DNA from: an uncultured Bacteroidales bacterium
GTDB taxonomy: Bacteria; Bacteroidota; Bacteroidia; Bacteroidales; Paludibacteraceae
Direction: 5' to 3'
Length of the DNA: 36,805 nt
Assembly (NCBI GenBank): GCA_934692905.1
Contig: CAKUUM010000019.1
Coordinates: forward strand, 1 to 36,805
Every line of letters starts with the position of its first letter. Position 1 is the first letter of the stretch. Below are positions 1 through 7,724 of this stretch, piece after piece. The translations under genes were made by a program, and so were the position numbers. Below the pieces are notes generated by a model. It searched no databases and was not told the DNA's origin. It saw only the letters and a list, made by a program, of their open reading frames with translations.

Positions 1-1842
1 GGCAAGGACACGTGCGCCGAGGGTGAGGTCGAACTTCTGTTCCACCCAGCGGTAGTTGAGTTCGAGTTGCTCGGTGGAGAGGTGGTTGCTGAGGATATTG
101 GAGTAGGTGTTATCGTACTGATAGTCACCGGTTATCGAGTCCATGGTGTACTGGTCCTTGTGCGATGCGCGGTCCTTGCCCGAGAGGGTAGCCGCGATTT
201 CGAGGAGGTGGTTGTTGCGGTAGACGGGCTCGACGTAGGAGGTCTTGAGCGAATAACTGAGGGCGTTGTTGCCCGACTGCGTGTGCTGGTCCACCTGCGC
301 GCGGCTGAGCAGATTGTCCCACGCAAAGGTCTCGGTCTGCCCCTTGGTGTTGGTGAAGTCGATGTTGCCCGTCATGGTGAGTGCCCTGCCCGGGCGTGCG
401 AACTTGTGGTTGTAGATGGCTCGTATGGAGGCGGTGATGTCCTCGGAGAGACTCTTTTGGCGTTGGTAGCCGTCGTTGATGCGCTCGTCTCCGCGGTCGT
501 AGGTGTAGTAGTTTTTAGACGTGTATTGGCTGTTGGTGTAACTGATTCGCGGCTGGAGAATCAACTTGTTGGTGGAGTCGATTTGGTACTCCAGTTCGAG
601 GCGCACGTTGGCGTCCCACGACTGACTGATTTTGCTTGCCGAGTCGGCATTCACGTAGGTGGCGTCCTCGGTGTAACTCTCCTTGTTGGTCTGGGTGCGG
701 GTGTCGTTGTACGAGTGGTTGAGGGCTGCGTCACCACCGAAGAGCAGGGACGTCTGGGCATCGCGCTTGGTGATGCGGGAATTGAGGTCGATGTTGGTGT
801 TCACGCCGAGGTTCTCCGACCATGTGATGCCCGCGTTCTGCCCGCTGAACGGTCCCCGTCCGCGTCCAGAGCGTATCTCGTTGGTGTTGTTGGCACCGCC
901 GATGATGGTGGTCTGGCTCTCGCCGAGGAGGATATTGGTGAAGAGACTCGCGTTGTAGCGGAAGTCGTCCTCGAAGAAATGCCTGGTCCTGTCGGCTGCG
1001 GTTGCGCCATACGCGGGGTCGCCGTAGTTGAGCCATTTGCCGTTCTCCGTCACCATGTCCGCGCCCAATGCGCCCGAGTAGTTGCCGAAGACGCCTTTCT
1101 TGCGGTCGCGCTTGAGGGTGAGATTGATGATGCGCTCGCTGTCGTCGTCCTCGAAGCCAGTGAGTTTCGCCATATCGCTCTTCTCGTCAATCACTTGCAC
1201 CTTCTCAATCATCTCGGCGGGTATGTTTTTGGTGGCGGCTTGCACGTCGCTGCCGAAGAACTTCTTCCCGTCAATGCGCACGGCGGTTACGCTTTCGCCG
1301 TTCACGGTCACGTTGCCCTCTTTGTCCACCGTCACGCCGTTCATCTTCTTGAGCAGGTCTTCCACCATGGCGTTCTCGCCCACCTGGTAGGCGGCGGTGT
1401 TGTACTCGATGGTGTCGCCCTTGACGGTCATCTCCGCAGCGTGCCCGCGCACACTCACTTCCGCGAGGTGCATCACCTCTTCCTGTAGCCGTATGGTGGG
1501 CAAATCCAATGGACTGTCAGGCATTTTCACCACCAGACTCACCTCGCTGAACCCTACTGACGACACGTACAGTCTGTATTCGCCTGCGCGTATGTTGCCC
1601 AACACGAACACGCCGTCCATGTCGGTCTGTGCGCCCTGTACCAGCACGGAGTCGCGTCCTGCGGGTGTCTGCGTGTAGGCGAACAGCCGGACGGTCGCCA
1701 TCTCCACCGGCGACTTGTCGGCTTTGTTCACCACCGTGCCCGACAGCGTATGCCCCTCTCCACTCGCCGCCATTGCGGGGAGAGGTATCAATGTGATAGG
1801 CAATAATACCAATATGCTACAAAATAACCGCTTTACATTCAT
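1..1842 (-). CDS. Outer-membrane beta-barrel (TonB-receptor-like) protein, C-terminus cut by window edge
   Basis: The first 614 residues are visible and the reading frame is still open at base 1. The start MNVKRLFCSILV follows with a hydrophobic signal peptide ending near AMAASG (about residue 26). Residues about 30-115 resemble a carboxypeptidase-regulatory-like beta-sandwich (SGTVVNKADKSPVEMATVRLF, then a DMDGVFVLGNIRAGEYRL stretch). Residues about 125-230 resemble a TonB-receptor plug (VKGDTIEYNTAAYQVGENAM, KKMNGVTVDKEGNVTVNG). Long alternating polar/aromatic strands of the barrel follow. This order matches the Bacteroidota outer-membrane beta-barrel family, whose members are usually 800-1000 residues, so a few hundred residues lie outside the window. 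The substrate is not predictable. There is no SusD partner on the visible side. A clear promoter was not found in the 123-base gap to the upstream lipoprotein gene. Confidence 0.85.
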   Translation of the reverse strand, partial: MNVKRLFCSILVLLPITLIPLPAMAASGEGHTLSGTVVNKADKSPVEMATVRLFAYTQTPAGRDSVLVQGAQTDMDGVFVLGNIRAGEYRLYVSSVGFSEVSLVVKMPDSPLDLPTIRLQEEVMHLAEVSVRGHAAEMTVKGDTIEYNTAAYQVGENAMVEDLLKKMNGVTVDKEGNVTVNGESVTAVRIDGKKFFGSDVQAATKNIPAEMIEKVQVIDEKSDMAKLTGFEDDDSERIINLTLKRDRKKGVFGNYSGALGADMVTENGKWLNYGDPAYGATAADRTRHFFEDDFRYNASLFTNILLGESQTTIIGGANNTNEIRSGRGRGPFSGQNAGITWSENLGVNTNIDLNSRITKRDAQTSLLFGGDAALNHSYNDTRTQTNKESYTEDATYVNADSASKISQSWDANVRLELEYQIDSTNKLILQPRISYTNSQYTSKNYYTYDRGDERINDGYQRQKSLSEDITASIRAIYNHKFARPGRALTMTGNIDFTNTKGQTETFAWDNLLSRAQVDQHTQSGNNALSYSLKTSYVEPVYRNNHLLEIAATLSGKDRASHKDQYTMDSITGDYQYDNTYSNILSNHLSTEQLELNYRWVEQKFDLTLGARVLA

Positions 1843-1965
1843 TTTTCTTCCATTTTCCTCGTTTGCAACCTATACTTTACAAATATCGTGCCATGAGGAA
1901 ACGTGGTATATGAATGCGGCATAATCCCTACAAGGTCTTGAATGTGCTTGAGGGGGAGACCGGGA

Positions 1966-3060
1966 TTAGCGATCCCAATAGAGGTAGCGGGTGTTGCTGA
2001 CCTGCTTGGCTTCGGGGATGACGATGAAAGAGGGGGTTTGCTTGTCCCAGTGCCGGAGTTCGCCATTGGTGGTGTCCTGTACGAAACGCTGCACCTGTTC
2101 CGCCCACAAAAGCCAATGGCGCACGTCACCGCACTGCGAAACAGAGTCGGGATTGACGAAACGCCAGTACTGCGTCTCGCGTCCGACGATGTTGTTGTGC
2201 GCGTCCATAAAGTGGTCGGCAGGGGCATTGACGTGGTAACTTTCCCAAAACAAATCCATGACCGCCCATGCTACAAGGGCATCGGTATAGGTACGGAGGA
2301 GGACATTGACGTAGATATGCTTGAAAGCATCGCCCGGGCGACCGCTGTTGGTGGCATCACCATAGTAGTAGCGGGCGACATTCTCGGCGCGTGTCTTGCT
2401 CTGGATGATGCGGTAGAAAATACGGGGACCGCGCCAAAGGAGCAGAGATAGGAGGAGGTTCTCCTCCTCGACGGAAGTGATGTGGAGGGTGTCGAAGAGG
2501 GCACGGTCTGCCCAGCCGGCTTGGTCGGCAAGGGCTTGGAGCGAGTCGAAGAGCGCCTGTTCGCGGGGAGTGAACTCCATGAAATCCGCCTCGGAGGCTG
2601 CCGTAGAGTCGGGAAGGAGGGCGTCACTGGCAGCGCTTGCCGTGGCAGGGGTATCGCCGAATTGCAGTTCGGCATTGATGTTGTTGATGATAGTGCTCTG
2701 CGGGGATGTGCGCAGGAGCATTTCACGGCATAGTTGTTCTACCTTGCTGATGTAGCCAGGATATGCGGTCTCGGGGTAGAGGGCAAGGAGACGCTGCTCG
2801 AGGTAGTCGCCCATGGTGACAGAGTCAGCGCGGAATTGTTGCGCTTCGGGCGTGTGGTACTTGGCAGAAGTGCTGTCGTAGATGGCTTTCCACTCGCTGC
2901 CGAGGACGTAGAGGACTTCGGCGGGGAAGGTGGGCAGCACGGTGGTGTCGGGGGTGTACTGCGGTTCTTGCGGGGTCTGTATGATGACTTGGTGCGTCTT
3001 GCAACTGACACACATCGTCATGAGCAAGAGGAAAAGAATTATTTTTTGAGTATTATCCAT
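1966..3060 (-). CDS. DUF6973-like lipoprotein
   Basis: This 364-residue protein begins with a lipoprotein signal peptide: a hydrophobic stretch followed by MCVSC, with the lipidated cysteine at residue 20. Residues about 245-320 contain RPGDAFKHIYVNVLL followed by DHFMDAHNNIVGRE. The pattern of a D-A-F-x-H motif followed by D-x-H-N-N-x-x-G-R is, from memory, that of the DUF6973 family, whose function is unknown. The conserved His, Asp and Asn residues could bind metal or be catalytic, but this is inference. The start overlaps the end of the upstream permease gene by 22 bases, so the two are probably co-transcribed. The lipid anchor places it at the periplasmic or outer membrane. Confidence 0.7.
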   Translation of the reverse strand: MDNTQKIILFLLLMTMCVSCKTHQVIIQTPQEPQYTPDTTVLPTFPAEVLYVLGSEWKAIYDSTSAKYHTPEAQQFRADSVTMGDYLEQRLLALYPETAYPGYISKVEQLCREMLLRTSPQSTIINNINAELQFGDTPATASAASDALLPDSTAASEADFMEFTPREQALFDSLQALADQAGWADRALFDTLHITSVEEENLLLSLLLWRGPRIFYRIIQSKTRAENVARYYYGDATNSGRPGDAFKHIYVNVLLRTYTDALVAWAVMDLFWESYHVNAPADHFMDAHNNIVGRETQYWRFVNPDSVSQCGDVRHWLLWAEQVQRFVQDTTNGELRHWDKQTPSFIVIPEAKQVSNTRYLYWDR

Positions 3061-4013
3061 ATTATTATCGGGGCTCCAAAGAGAGCACTCATCGTGGAAA
3101 TAGGCAGAGGATAGGTGCCGATGTTACAAAGTGTGTCGCAGACAAGCAGCAAGTTGCTGCCGATGAGGGCTGCGGCAGGTATGGTGAGGCGGTGGTTGGA
3201 CGATCCTAACCACAGGCGTGCGATATGGGGGACTGCCACTCCGACAAATGCAATGGGTCCGCAAAAGGCGGTGACACCTCCCGCAAGGAGTCCCGTGGCA
3301 ATGACGATGAGCCAGCGTGTGCGGGGAATATTGACGCCCAGTCCGCGGGCGTAGTCTTCGCCGAGCAAGAGTCCGTTGAGGGGTTTGAGCAAGAAGAGCA
3401 CCAGTGCCATTCCGATGAGGACAATGGCTGCCATGACGGGGAGTTGGCTCCAACCTACGCCGCCGAGGCTGCCAAGCGTCCAGACGATAAAGAGTTTGAG
3501 GGCATCGGGGTTGGCGTAGTTCTGCATAAGGTTGACGAGGGCTCCCGCAATGCTGCCAATCATCATGCCGACGATGAGCAGGCTGACGTTGCTCCGAACG
3601 CGTTTTGCCACCGCCATGACAAGGAGCAAGACCAGTGTACTGCCGATGATGGCTGAGGCGGCTATGCCTAATGCGCCCGCACCGGATATGCCGAGGAACA
3701 TGGTGGAGCACATAGTGAGGAACGCCACGCCAAGGCTGGCTCCGCTGCTGACACCTAATATATATGGTCCGGCTAAGGGATTGCGGAAAAGGGTTTGCAT
3801 GATTAAGCCCGAGACGGACAATGCCGCGCCCGCGAGAAGAGCGGTAAGGGCTTTGGGAAGGCGCAGGTTGAGAAGGATTTGGTGCTCAATGTCAGAGCCG
3901 CCGTTCCACAGAGAGTGTGGGGATATCCAAATGGAACCACAACAGAGGTCGAGGACAAAGAACGCCAACAGCATGGCAATGAGGGTGGGATATATGTATG
4001 TCTTGTTCCTCAT
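3039..4013 (-). CDS. FecCD/BtuC-family ABC transporter permease
   Basis: This 324-residue, very hydrophobic protein has about ten predicted transmembrane segments. It carries family signatures: LRLPKALTALLAGAALSVSG near residue 50, then QTLFRNPLAGPYILGVSSGA near residue 73, and a PHIARLWLGSSNHRLTIPAA stretch near the C-terminus. Members form the membrane channel of importers for iron-siderophore, heme or cobalamin. Its start codon overlaps the aroC stop codon by one base (TAATG), and its 3' end overlaps the DUF6973-like lipoprotein gene by 22 bases. No ATPase or substrate-binding protein is visible, so its partners must be elsewhere. The substrate cannot be assigned from sequence alone. Confidence 0.9.
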   Translation of the reverse strand: MRNKTYIYPTLIAMLLAFFVLDLCCGSIWISPHSLWNGGSDIEHQILLNLRLPKALTALLAGAALSVSGLIMQTLFRNPLAGPYILGVSSGASLGVAFLTMCSTMFLGISGAGALGIAASAIIGSTLVLLLVMAVAKRVRSNVSLLIVGMMIGSIAGALVNLMQNYANPDALKLFIVWTLGSLGGVGWSQLPVMAAIVLIGMALVLFLLKPLNGLLLGEDYARGLGVNIPRTRWLIVIATGLLAGGVTAFCGPIAFVGVAVPHIARLWLGSSNHRLTIPAAALIGSNLLLVCDTLCNIGTYPLPISTMSALFGAPIIIWIILKK

Positions 4014-4984
4014 TATGACTGGCGGATTTGCATAAAGTCTTGCAGCACAAGCGCTGTCATGGCTTCCACGACGGGTACTGCACGTGCCGCCACACAGGCA
4101 TCAAAGCGTCCGCGGCGGGGCGTGTCAGCGGGCAGATGCGAGAGGGTTTGCGGGGAAGACGGGGTAGGCTTGAAGACACACCTAAATACGATTGGGGTGC
4201 CGTCGGTGATGCCACCGGCTATGCCTCCTGTCTGCAAGGCTGTAGGGGCGTCGGGGGTGAACATTTGACTGCCCCGAAGTGCGATACCCGAAAAGCCTGA
4301 GCCGTAGTCGAATCCTTTGCAGGCATTGATAGAGAGCATGGCAAAGGCGAGATGGCTCTGCAGTTTGTCGAAAACGGGTTCGCCGATGCCTGCGGGAAGC
4401 CCCGTGATGGTGCAGCGGACAATGCCGCCAATGCTGTCTCCGTCGTGCTGAATGCTGCGGATGTATTCGTTGAAATGCTCGGGACGGGTCTCAGTGCCGA
4501 CCTGTATCAGTTTGGCATGGATGGTGATACCGTGTTCCGATAATAGTTGTCTGGCTATAGTGCCTGCCACCACCCGACTTGCCGTCTCGCGGGCAGAGGC
4601 ACGTCCGCCTCCGCGCCAGTCGCGGATGCCGTACTTGGTTTGGTAGGTGTAGTCGGCGTGCCCGATGCGGTAGTTGTGTCGCAGCCAGTCGTAGTCCTCG
4701 GAACGGGCATCGGCATTGCGTATGAGAAAGGCAACGGGTGTGCCGAGAGTGACGCCGTCCAAGACACCACTCAGCCACTCGACCTCATCGGGTTCGCGTT
4801 GTGCCCGCGGGGAAGAGCCTGTAGCAGAGTCGGGATTGCGTCCTGCACGCCGGTCTAATGCGTTGTGGATTAACGATATATCGATATGAACTCCTGCGGG
4901 TACACCATCCAAAACCCCCCCTATGGCGTGCCCGTGGGACTCGCCAAAGGAGGTGAATACGAAATGGTTGCCAAGGGAGTTCAT
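4013..4984 (-). CDS. aroC: Chorismate synthase
   Basis: The enzyme converts 5-enolpyruvylshikimate-3-phosphate to chorismate, the last step of the shikimate pathway, using reduced FMN. Visible signatures are FTSFGESHGHAIGG (residues 10-23), GHADYTYQTKYGIRDWRGGG in the middle, ASARETASRVVAG after it, and the C-terminal RGRFDACVAARAVPVVEAM. At 323 residues it is shorter than the usual 350-360. The shortening appears to lie in the middle variable region and the extreme C-terminus, while the flavin- and substrate-binding motifs are intact. It lies 13 bases downstream of serS and shares a TAATG stop/start with the permease gene, which suggests one transcription unit. Confidence 0.96.
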   Translation of the reverse strand: MNSLGNHFVFTSFGESHGHAIGGVLDGVPAGVHIDISLIHNALDRRAGRNPDSATGSSPRAQREPDEVEWLSGVLDGVTLGTPVAFLIRNADARSEDYDWLRHNYRIGHADYTYQTKYGIRDWRGGGRASARETASRVVAGTIARQLLSEHGITIHAKLIQVGTETRPEHFNEYIRSIQHDGDSIGGIVRCTITGLPAGIGEPVFDKLQSHLAFAMLSINACKGFDYGSGFSGIALRGSQMFTPDAPTALQTGGIAGGITDGTPIVFRCVFKPTPSSPQTLSHLPADTPRRGRFDACVAARAVPVVEAMTALVLQDFMQIRQS

Positions 4985-4997
4985 ACGGCTGTCAGTA

Positions 4998-6365
4998 TCA
5001 GCGAATCATGTCGCAGCCCATGTAGGGTTGCAGGGCGGCAGGGATACGGATACCTTCCTCCGTCTGGTTGTTCTCCAAAATGGCGGCTACGATACGCGGA
5101 AGGGCAAGGGCTGAGCCATTGAGCGTATGGCAAAGGGTGACCTTCTTGTCCTCCGTGCGGCGGTAACGGCAATGGAGACGGTTAGCCTGGTAGGTGTCAA
5201 AGTTGGACGTAGAGGAAACCTCCAGCCAACGATGCTGTGCCTCGGAGTAAACCTCAAAGTCGTAGCAGAGTGCAGCCGTGAAACTGATGTCCCCGCCACA
5301 GAGACGGAGAATACGGTAAGGCAGTTCGAGTTTCTTGAGCAATCCCTCCACGTGGTCGAGCATCTCCTGATGCGATACGGCAGAGTGTTCGGGCGTGTCG
5401 ATACGCACAATCTCAATCTTGCTGAACTCGTGGAGACGGTTCAAGCCGCGGACGTCTTTGCCATAGGAGCCCGCTTCGCGGCGGAAACACTCGGTGTAGG
5501 CACAGTTCTTAATTGGCAGTTGGCTCTCATCGAGAATCTCGTCGCGGTAGAGGTTGGTGACAGGCACTTCGGCTGTGGGTATGAGGTAGAGGTCGTCCAC
5601 TTCGCAATGGTACATCTGCCCCTCTTTATCAGGCAGTTGCCCCGTGCCATAGCCGCTGGCAGCATTCACCACCGTGGGGGGCATGATTTCGGTATAACCC
5701 GCTTTGGCAGCCTCCGCGAGGAAGAAATTGATGAGGGCACGTTGTAGGCGTGCACCCTGACCTATATATACAGGGAAGCCTGCACCCGAGATTTTGACAC
5801 CAAGGTCAAAGTCGATGAGGTTGTACTTTTTTGCCAGTTCCCAGTGGGGCAGTTTCTCACTATCGGCAATACGCTGTTGCGCGATAGCCTCATCGGCATC
5901 AGCAGGCCAGTCGCGGAGAGCCACAGGCTTGCCCGCAGCCAAAGAGTCGATGACGGCTTGGTTAGGCCAGTTACCCATCTTGACGGCGAGGTTGTCTTCC
6001 GCGCCATTGCCTTCGGGCACGATGTCGTAAGGCACATTCGGGATAGTAAGGAGCAGATTGGTGAGGGCTGCTTCCGCCTCCGCCATCTCATGGTCGTAGG
6101 CAGCGATGTTCTGCTTGAGGGTACCCGTCTGCGCCTTGGCTGCCTCGGCTTCCTCGCGCTTGCCCTGCGCCATGAGTGCGCCGATGGACTTGGAAATCTT
6201 GTTCATCTCAGCGGCAGCGGCATCCTTTTTCTGTTGCGCCGTCTTGCGCGTGGTATCAAGTGCAACGGCTTGGTCAATCGCCTCACGTGCACCTTGGAAA
6301 TGCTTCTTTTCGAGACCGGCAATGATATGCTCGCGGTCATCGTAGATTTGCTTGAGAGTCAGCAT
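4998..6365 (-). CDS. serS: Serine--tRNA ligase
   Basis: This class II synthetase charges tRNA-Ser (and tRNA-Sec where present) with serine. The 455 residues include an N-terminal tRNA-binding coiled coil (about residues 25-110, rich in Lys, Glu and Ala). The catalytic core has TAEVP (264-268), motif 2 with FRREAGSYGKDVRGLNRLHE (294-313), EVSSTSNFDTYQANR (382-396) and motif 3 NGSALALPRIVAAILENNQ (416-434). The length is slightly above the usual 420-430. It is followed by aroC after 13 bases. No clear -33/-7 promoter was found upstream. The spacer before it holds a 7-bp tandem repeat and the rplU-rpmA terminator. Confidence 0.97.
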   Translation of the reverse strand: MLTLKQIYDDREHIIAGLEKKHFQGAREAIDQAVALDTTRKTAQQKKDAAAAEMNKISKSIGALMAQGKREEAEAAKAQTGTLKQNIAAYDHEMAEAEAALTNLLLTIPNVPYDIVPEGNGAEDNLAVKMGNWPNQAVIDSLAAGKPVALRDWPADADEAIAQQRIADSEKLPHWELAKKYNLIDFDLGVKISGAGFPVYIGQGARLQRALINFFLAEAAKAGYTEIMPPTVVNAASGYGTGQLPDKEGQMYHCEVDDLYLIPTAEVPVTNLYRDEILDESQLPIKNCAYTECFRREAGSYGKDVRGLNRLHEFSKIEIVRIDTPEHSAVSHQEMLDHVEGLLKKLELPYRILRLCGGDISFTAALCYDFEVYSEAQHRWLEVSSTSNFDTYQANRLHCRYRRTEDKKVTLCHTLNGSALALPRIVAAILENNQTEEGIRIPAALQPYMGCDMIR

Positions 6366-6374
6366 GATTATTTA

Positions 6375-6402
6375 AGTAATAAGTAATAGTTAATAGTTAA
6401 TA
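6375..6402. repeat. 7-bp tandem repeat (AGTAATA x2, GTTAATA x2)
   Basis: Four contiguous 7-base units lie just upstream of serS. The period equals that of the AATGCAC arrays elsewhere in the window, but the sequence differs. It may be a simple sequence repeat with no function. It occupies the place where a serS promoter would be expected. Confidence 0.7.
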
Positions 6403-6409
6403 ACAACAA

Positions 6410-6449
6410 TTCTCCTACCGAAGAAGCCGAAGCCCTTTCGGTAGGAGAA
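6410..6449 (-). terminator. Hairpin terminator of rplU-rpmA
   Basis: A perfect 13-bp inverted repeat (TTCTCCTACCGAA / TTCGGTAGGAGAA) encloses a 14-base loop. On the minus strand the stem is followed by a T-rich tract (ATTGTTGTTATT). It lies 23 bases downstream of the rpmA stop, which fits a factor-independent terminator separating the ribosomal genes from serS. Confidence 0.8.
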
Positions 6450-6472
6450 CGTAGTATGTATTCTCTCGCCGA

Positions 6473-6736
6473 TTAAGCCTCAGCAATCGGCTGGATTGAG
6501 ACGTAGGATTTGTTGTTGCGCTTGCGGGTGAACGTTACCACGCCATCGGTGAGGGCGTAGAGCGTGTGGTCGCTACCCATACCCATATTCTCGCCCGGGT
6601 TGTGGACGGTACCGCGCTGGCGAACGATGATGTTGCCTGCTTTGGCAAATTGACCACCCCAGATTTTAACGCCTAATCGTTTGCTTTCTGATTCACGGCC
6701 GTTCTTGGAACTACCGACACCTTTCTTATGTGCCAT
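6473..6736 (-). CDS. rpmA: 50S ribosomal protein L27
   Basis: This 87-residue protein begins MAHKKGVGSSKNGRESESKR and continues LGVKIWGGQFAKAGNIIVRQ and RGTVHNPGENMGMGSDHTL, the conserved L27 sequence. L27 lies near the peptidyl-transferase centre of the large subunit. The basic N-terminus begins directly with the mature-type sequence, with no cleavable Firmicutes-type extension. It sits 36 bases after rplU in the usual rplU-rpmA order and is followed by a strong hairpin. Confidence 0.98.
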   Translation of the reverse strand: MAHKKGVGSSKNGRESESKRLGVKIWGGQFAKAGNIIVRQRGTVHNPGENMGMGSDHTLYALTDGVVTFTRKRNNKSYVSIQPIAEA

Positions 6737-6772
6737 AATCTTTTCCTTTCTTCTACTTTAGTTGGTTAGACA

Positions 6773-7090
6773 TTAAGCCAATACAATCTCCTTGACAACG
6801 AGGTTAGTCAAGTCCTGACGATGGCCGTTGAGTTTGCGGTAGCCTTTACGGCGTTTCTTGTGGAAAACGAGAATCTTCTCGCTACGGCACTCGTTGTCAA
6901 GCACCTCGCAAACCACCTTCGCCCCTGCTACAACGGGAGCACCTACTTTGATTTCGCCGTCGTTGTCCACGAGCAGCACTTTGTCGAACGTAACCGTTGC
7001 GCCCTTCTCAGCGTCCATGCGGTTGACGAACAATTTCTTGCCGGCTTCCACTTTGTACTGGTAGCCCTGCATTTCTACAATTGCGTACAT
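6773..7090 (-). CDS. rplU: 50S ribosomal protein L21
   Basis: The product has 105 residues from MYAIVEMQGYQYKVEAGKKL. The internal VTFDKVLLVDNDGEIKVGAP and the C-terminal HKKRRKGYRKLNGHRQDLT match L21, which binds 23S rRNA. An in-frame GTG six bases upstream would add two residues, but the ATG at 7090 gives the family's normal N-terminus and is chosen here. A consensus Bacteroidota promoter lies about 135 bases upstream, leaving a long 5' leader. rpmA follows. Confidence 0.97.
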   Translation of the reverse strand: MYAIVEMQGYQYKVEAGKKLFVNRMDAEKGATVTFDKVLLVDNDGEIKVGAPVVAGAKVVCEVLDNECRSEKILVFHKKRRKGYRKLNGHRQDLTNLVVKEIVLA

Positions 7091-7224
7091 TATCACAATG
7101 GTTTAATAATTAACTCGGTCGGGCGAGATACTGAGTCCTCGACGTTGGCACGCCTTGCCGGTTGGCAGGCGTCATCCGTCCCCTCAGCAGCGCTTCTTGG
7201 AAGCCCGTTAGCCGAAAAAGCGTG

Positions 7225-7256
7225 CAAAGGTACGACTTTTTGTCGAGGTGTGCAAA
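7225..7256 (-). promoter_or_regulatory. Promoter for rplU-rpmA
   Basis: On the minus strand TTTG (7253-7256) and TACCTTTG (7225-7232) are separated by exactly 20 bases, the Bacteroidota -33/-7 pattern. Transcription would start near 7217, giving a leader of about 125 bases before rplU. The leader is long enough for an autoregulatory structure, although none was identified. Confidence 0.75.
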
Positions 7257-7308
7257 TTTATGTGCAAAAATTATGACAAACACATTTGACCGGTGCCTGA
7301 ATTTTTAC

Positions 7309-7359
7309 GATGCGGGACGCATCATGTCTACAAGCCGCGGACGAGGCGTACGCGTCCCC
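7309..7359. repeat. REP-like pair of GC-rich palindromes
   Basis: GATGCG-GGA-CGCATC (7309-7323) is followed by CCGCGGACGAGG and GCGTCCCC (7335-7359). The second part matches the complement of 15474-15500: 12 and 8 identical bases flank a variable 5-6 base centre. The two sites appear to be copies of one short interspersed palindromic repeat. This spacer otherwise holds the rplU promoter, a composite repeat and the glyS promoter. Confidence 0.55.
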
Positions 7360-7410
7360 GGCGCGTATTCTGAGCACCCGCAGCATATTCTCGACATATC
7401 CTCAGCCGGA

Positions 7411-7560
7411 CCTCCCGACAAGGTCGGCAGAATCACATACTAATCACATACTAATCGCATACTAACCACATACTAATCACATACACTTAGCCCGACAAAT
7501 ACACGAGGGACAATGCACAACTCACAATGCGTAATGCGCAATGTGTAATGCACAACGAGC
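7411..7560 (+). repeat. Composite 11-bp/core/7-bp repeat, copy 1
   Basis: The order is: flank with CGACAAGGTCG (7411-7430); five 11-bp units of AATCACATACT type (7431-7484, last unit 10 bp), with unit order A, A, G-variant, AAC-variant, A; the core TTAGCCCGACAAATACACGA (7487-7506); and seven 7-bp units of AATGCAC type (7512-7560). The glyS -33 box begins 27 bases after the last unit. The same architecture recurs at 16474-16630 and 25881-26029. No function is known to me. Confidence 0.9.
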
Positions 7561-7587
7561 AATTTTGACACAGATACTGCAAAAGAT

Positions 7588-7619
7588 ATTGCAGGGGTTG
7601 TTTTTTTTTTGTAATTTTG
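7588..7619 (+). promoter_or_regulatory. Promoter for glyS
   Basis: ATTG (7588-7591) and TAATTTTG (7612-7619) are separated by 20 bases that include a run of ten T. The expected start is near 7627, about 100 bases before the glyS ATG. Confidence 0.65.
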
Positions 7620-7724
7620 CAGGCTGAATGTATCTGTGCGAGGTGCGCTATCCGCGTTGGCGCGGGTATGCCCAAAGCGCGAAAAATCATTCGCAACAAA
7701 CAACGGCAATACAAATAACAGAAT

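Noticed and set aside
67..1488. 473-codon open frame on the plus strand
   Set aside because: It lies opposite the outer-membrane beta-barrel gene. The translation is Val/Leu/Gly-rich without any domain, as expected for the antisense of a GC-rich gene.
7162..7443. 93-codon open frame on the plus strand
   Set aside because: It overlaps the rplU promoter, palindromes and the composite repeat. The translation shows no domain.
7431..7484. CRISPR array
   Set aside because: Units are 11 bp and directly contiguous without spacers, and no cas gene is present.
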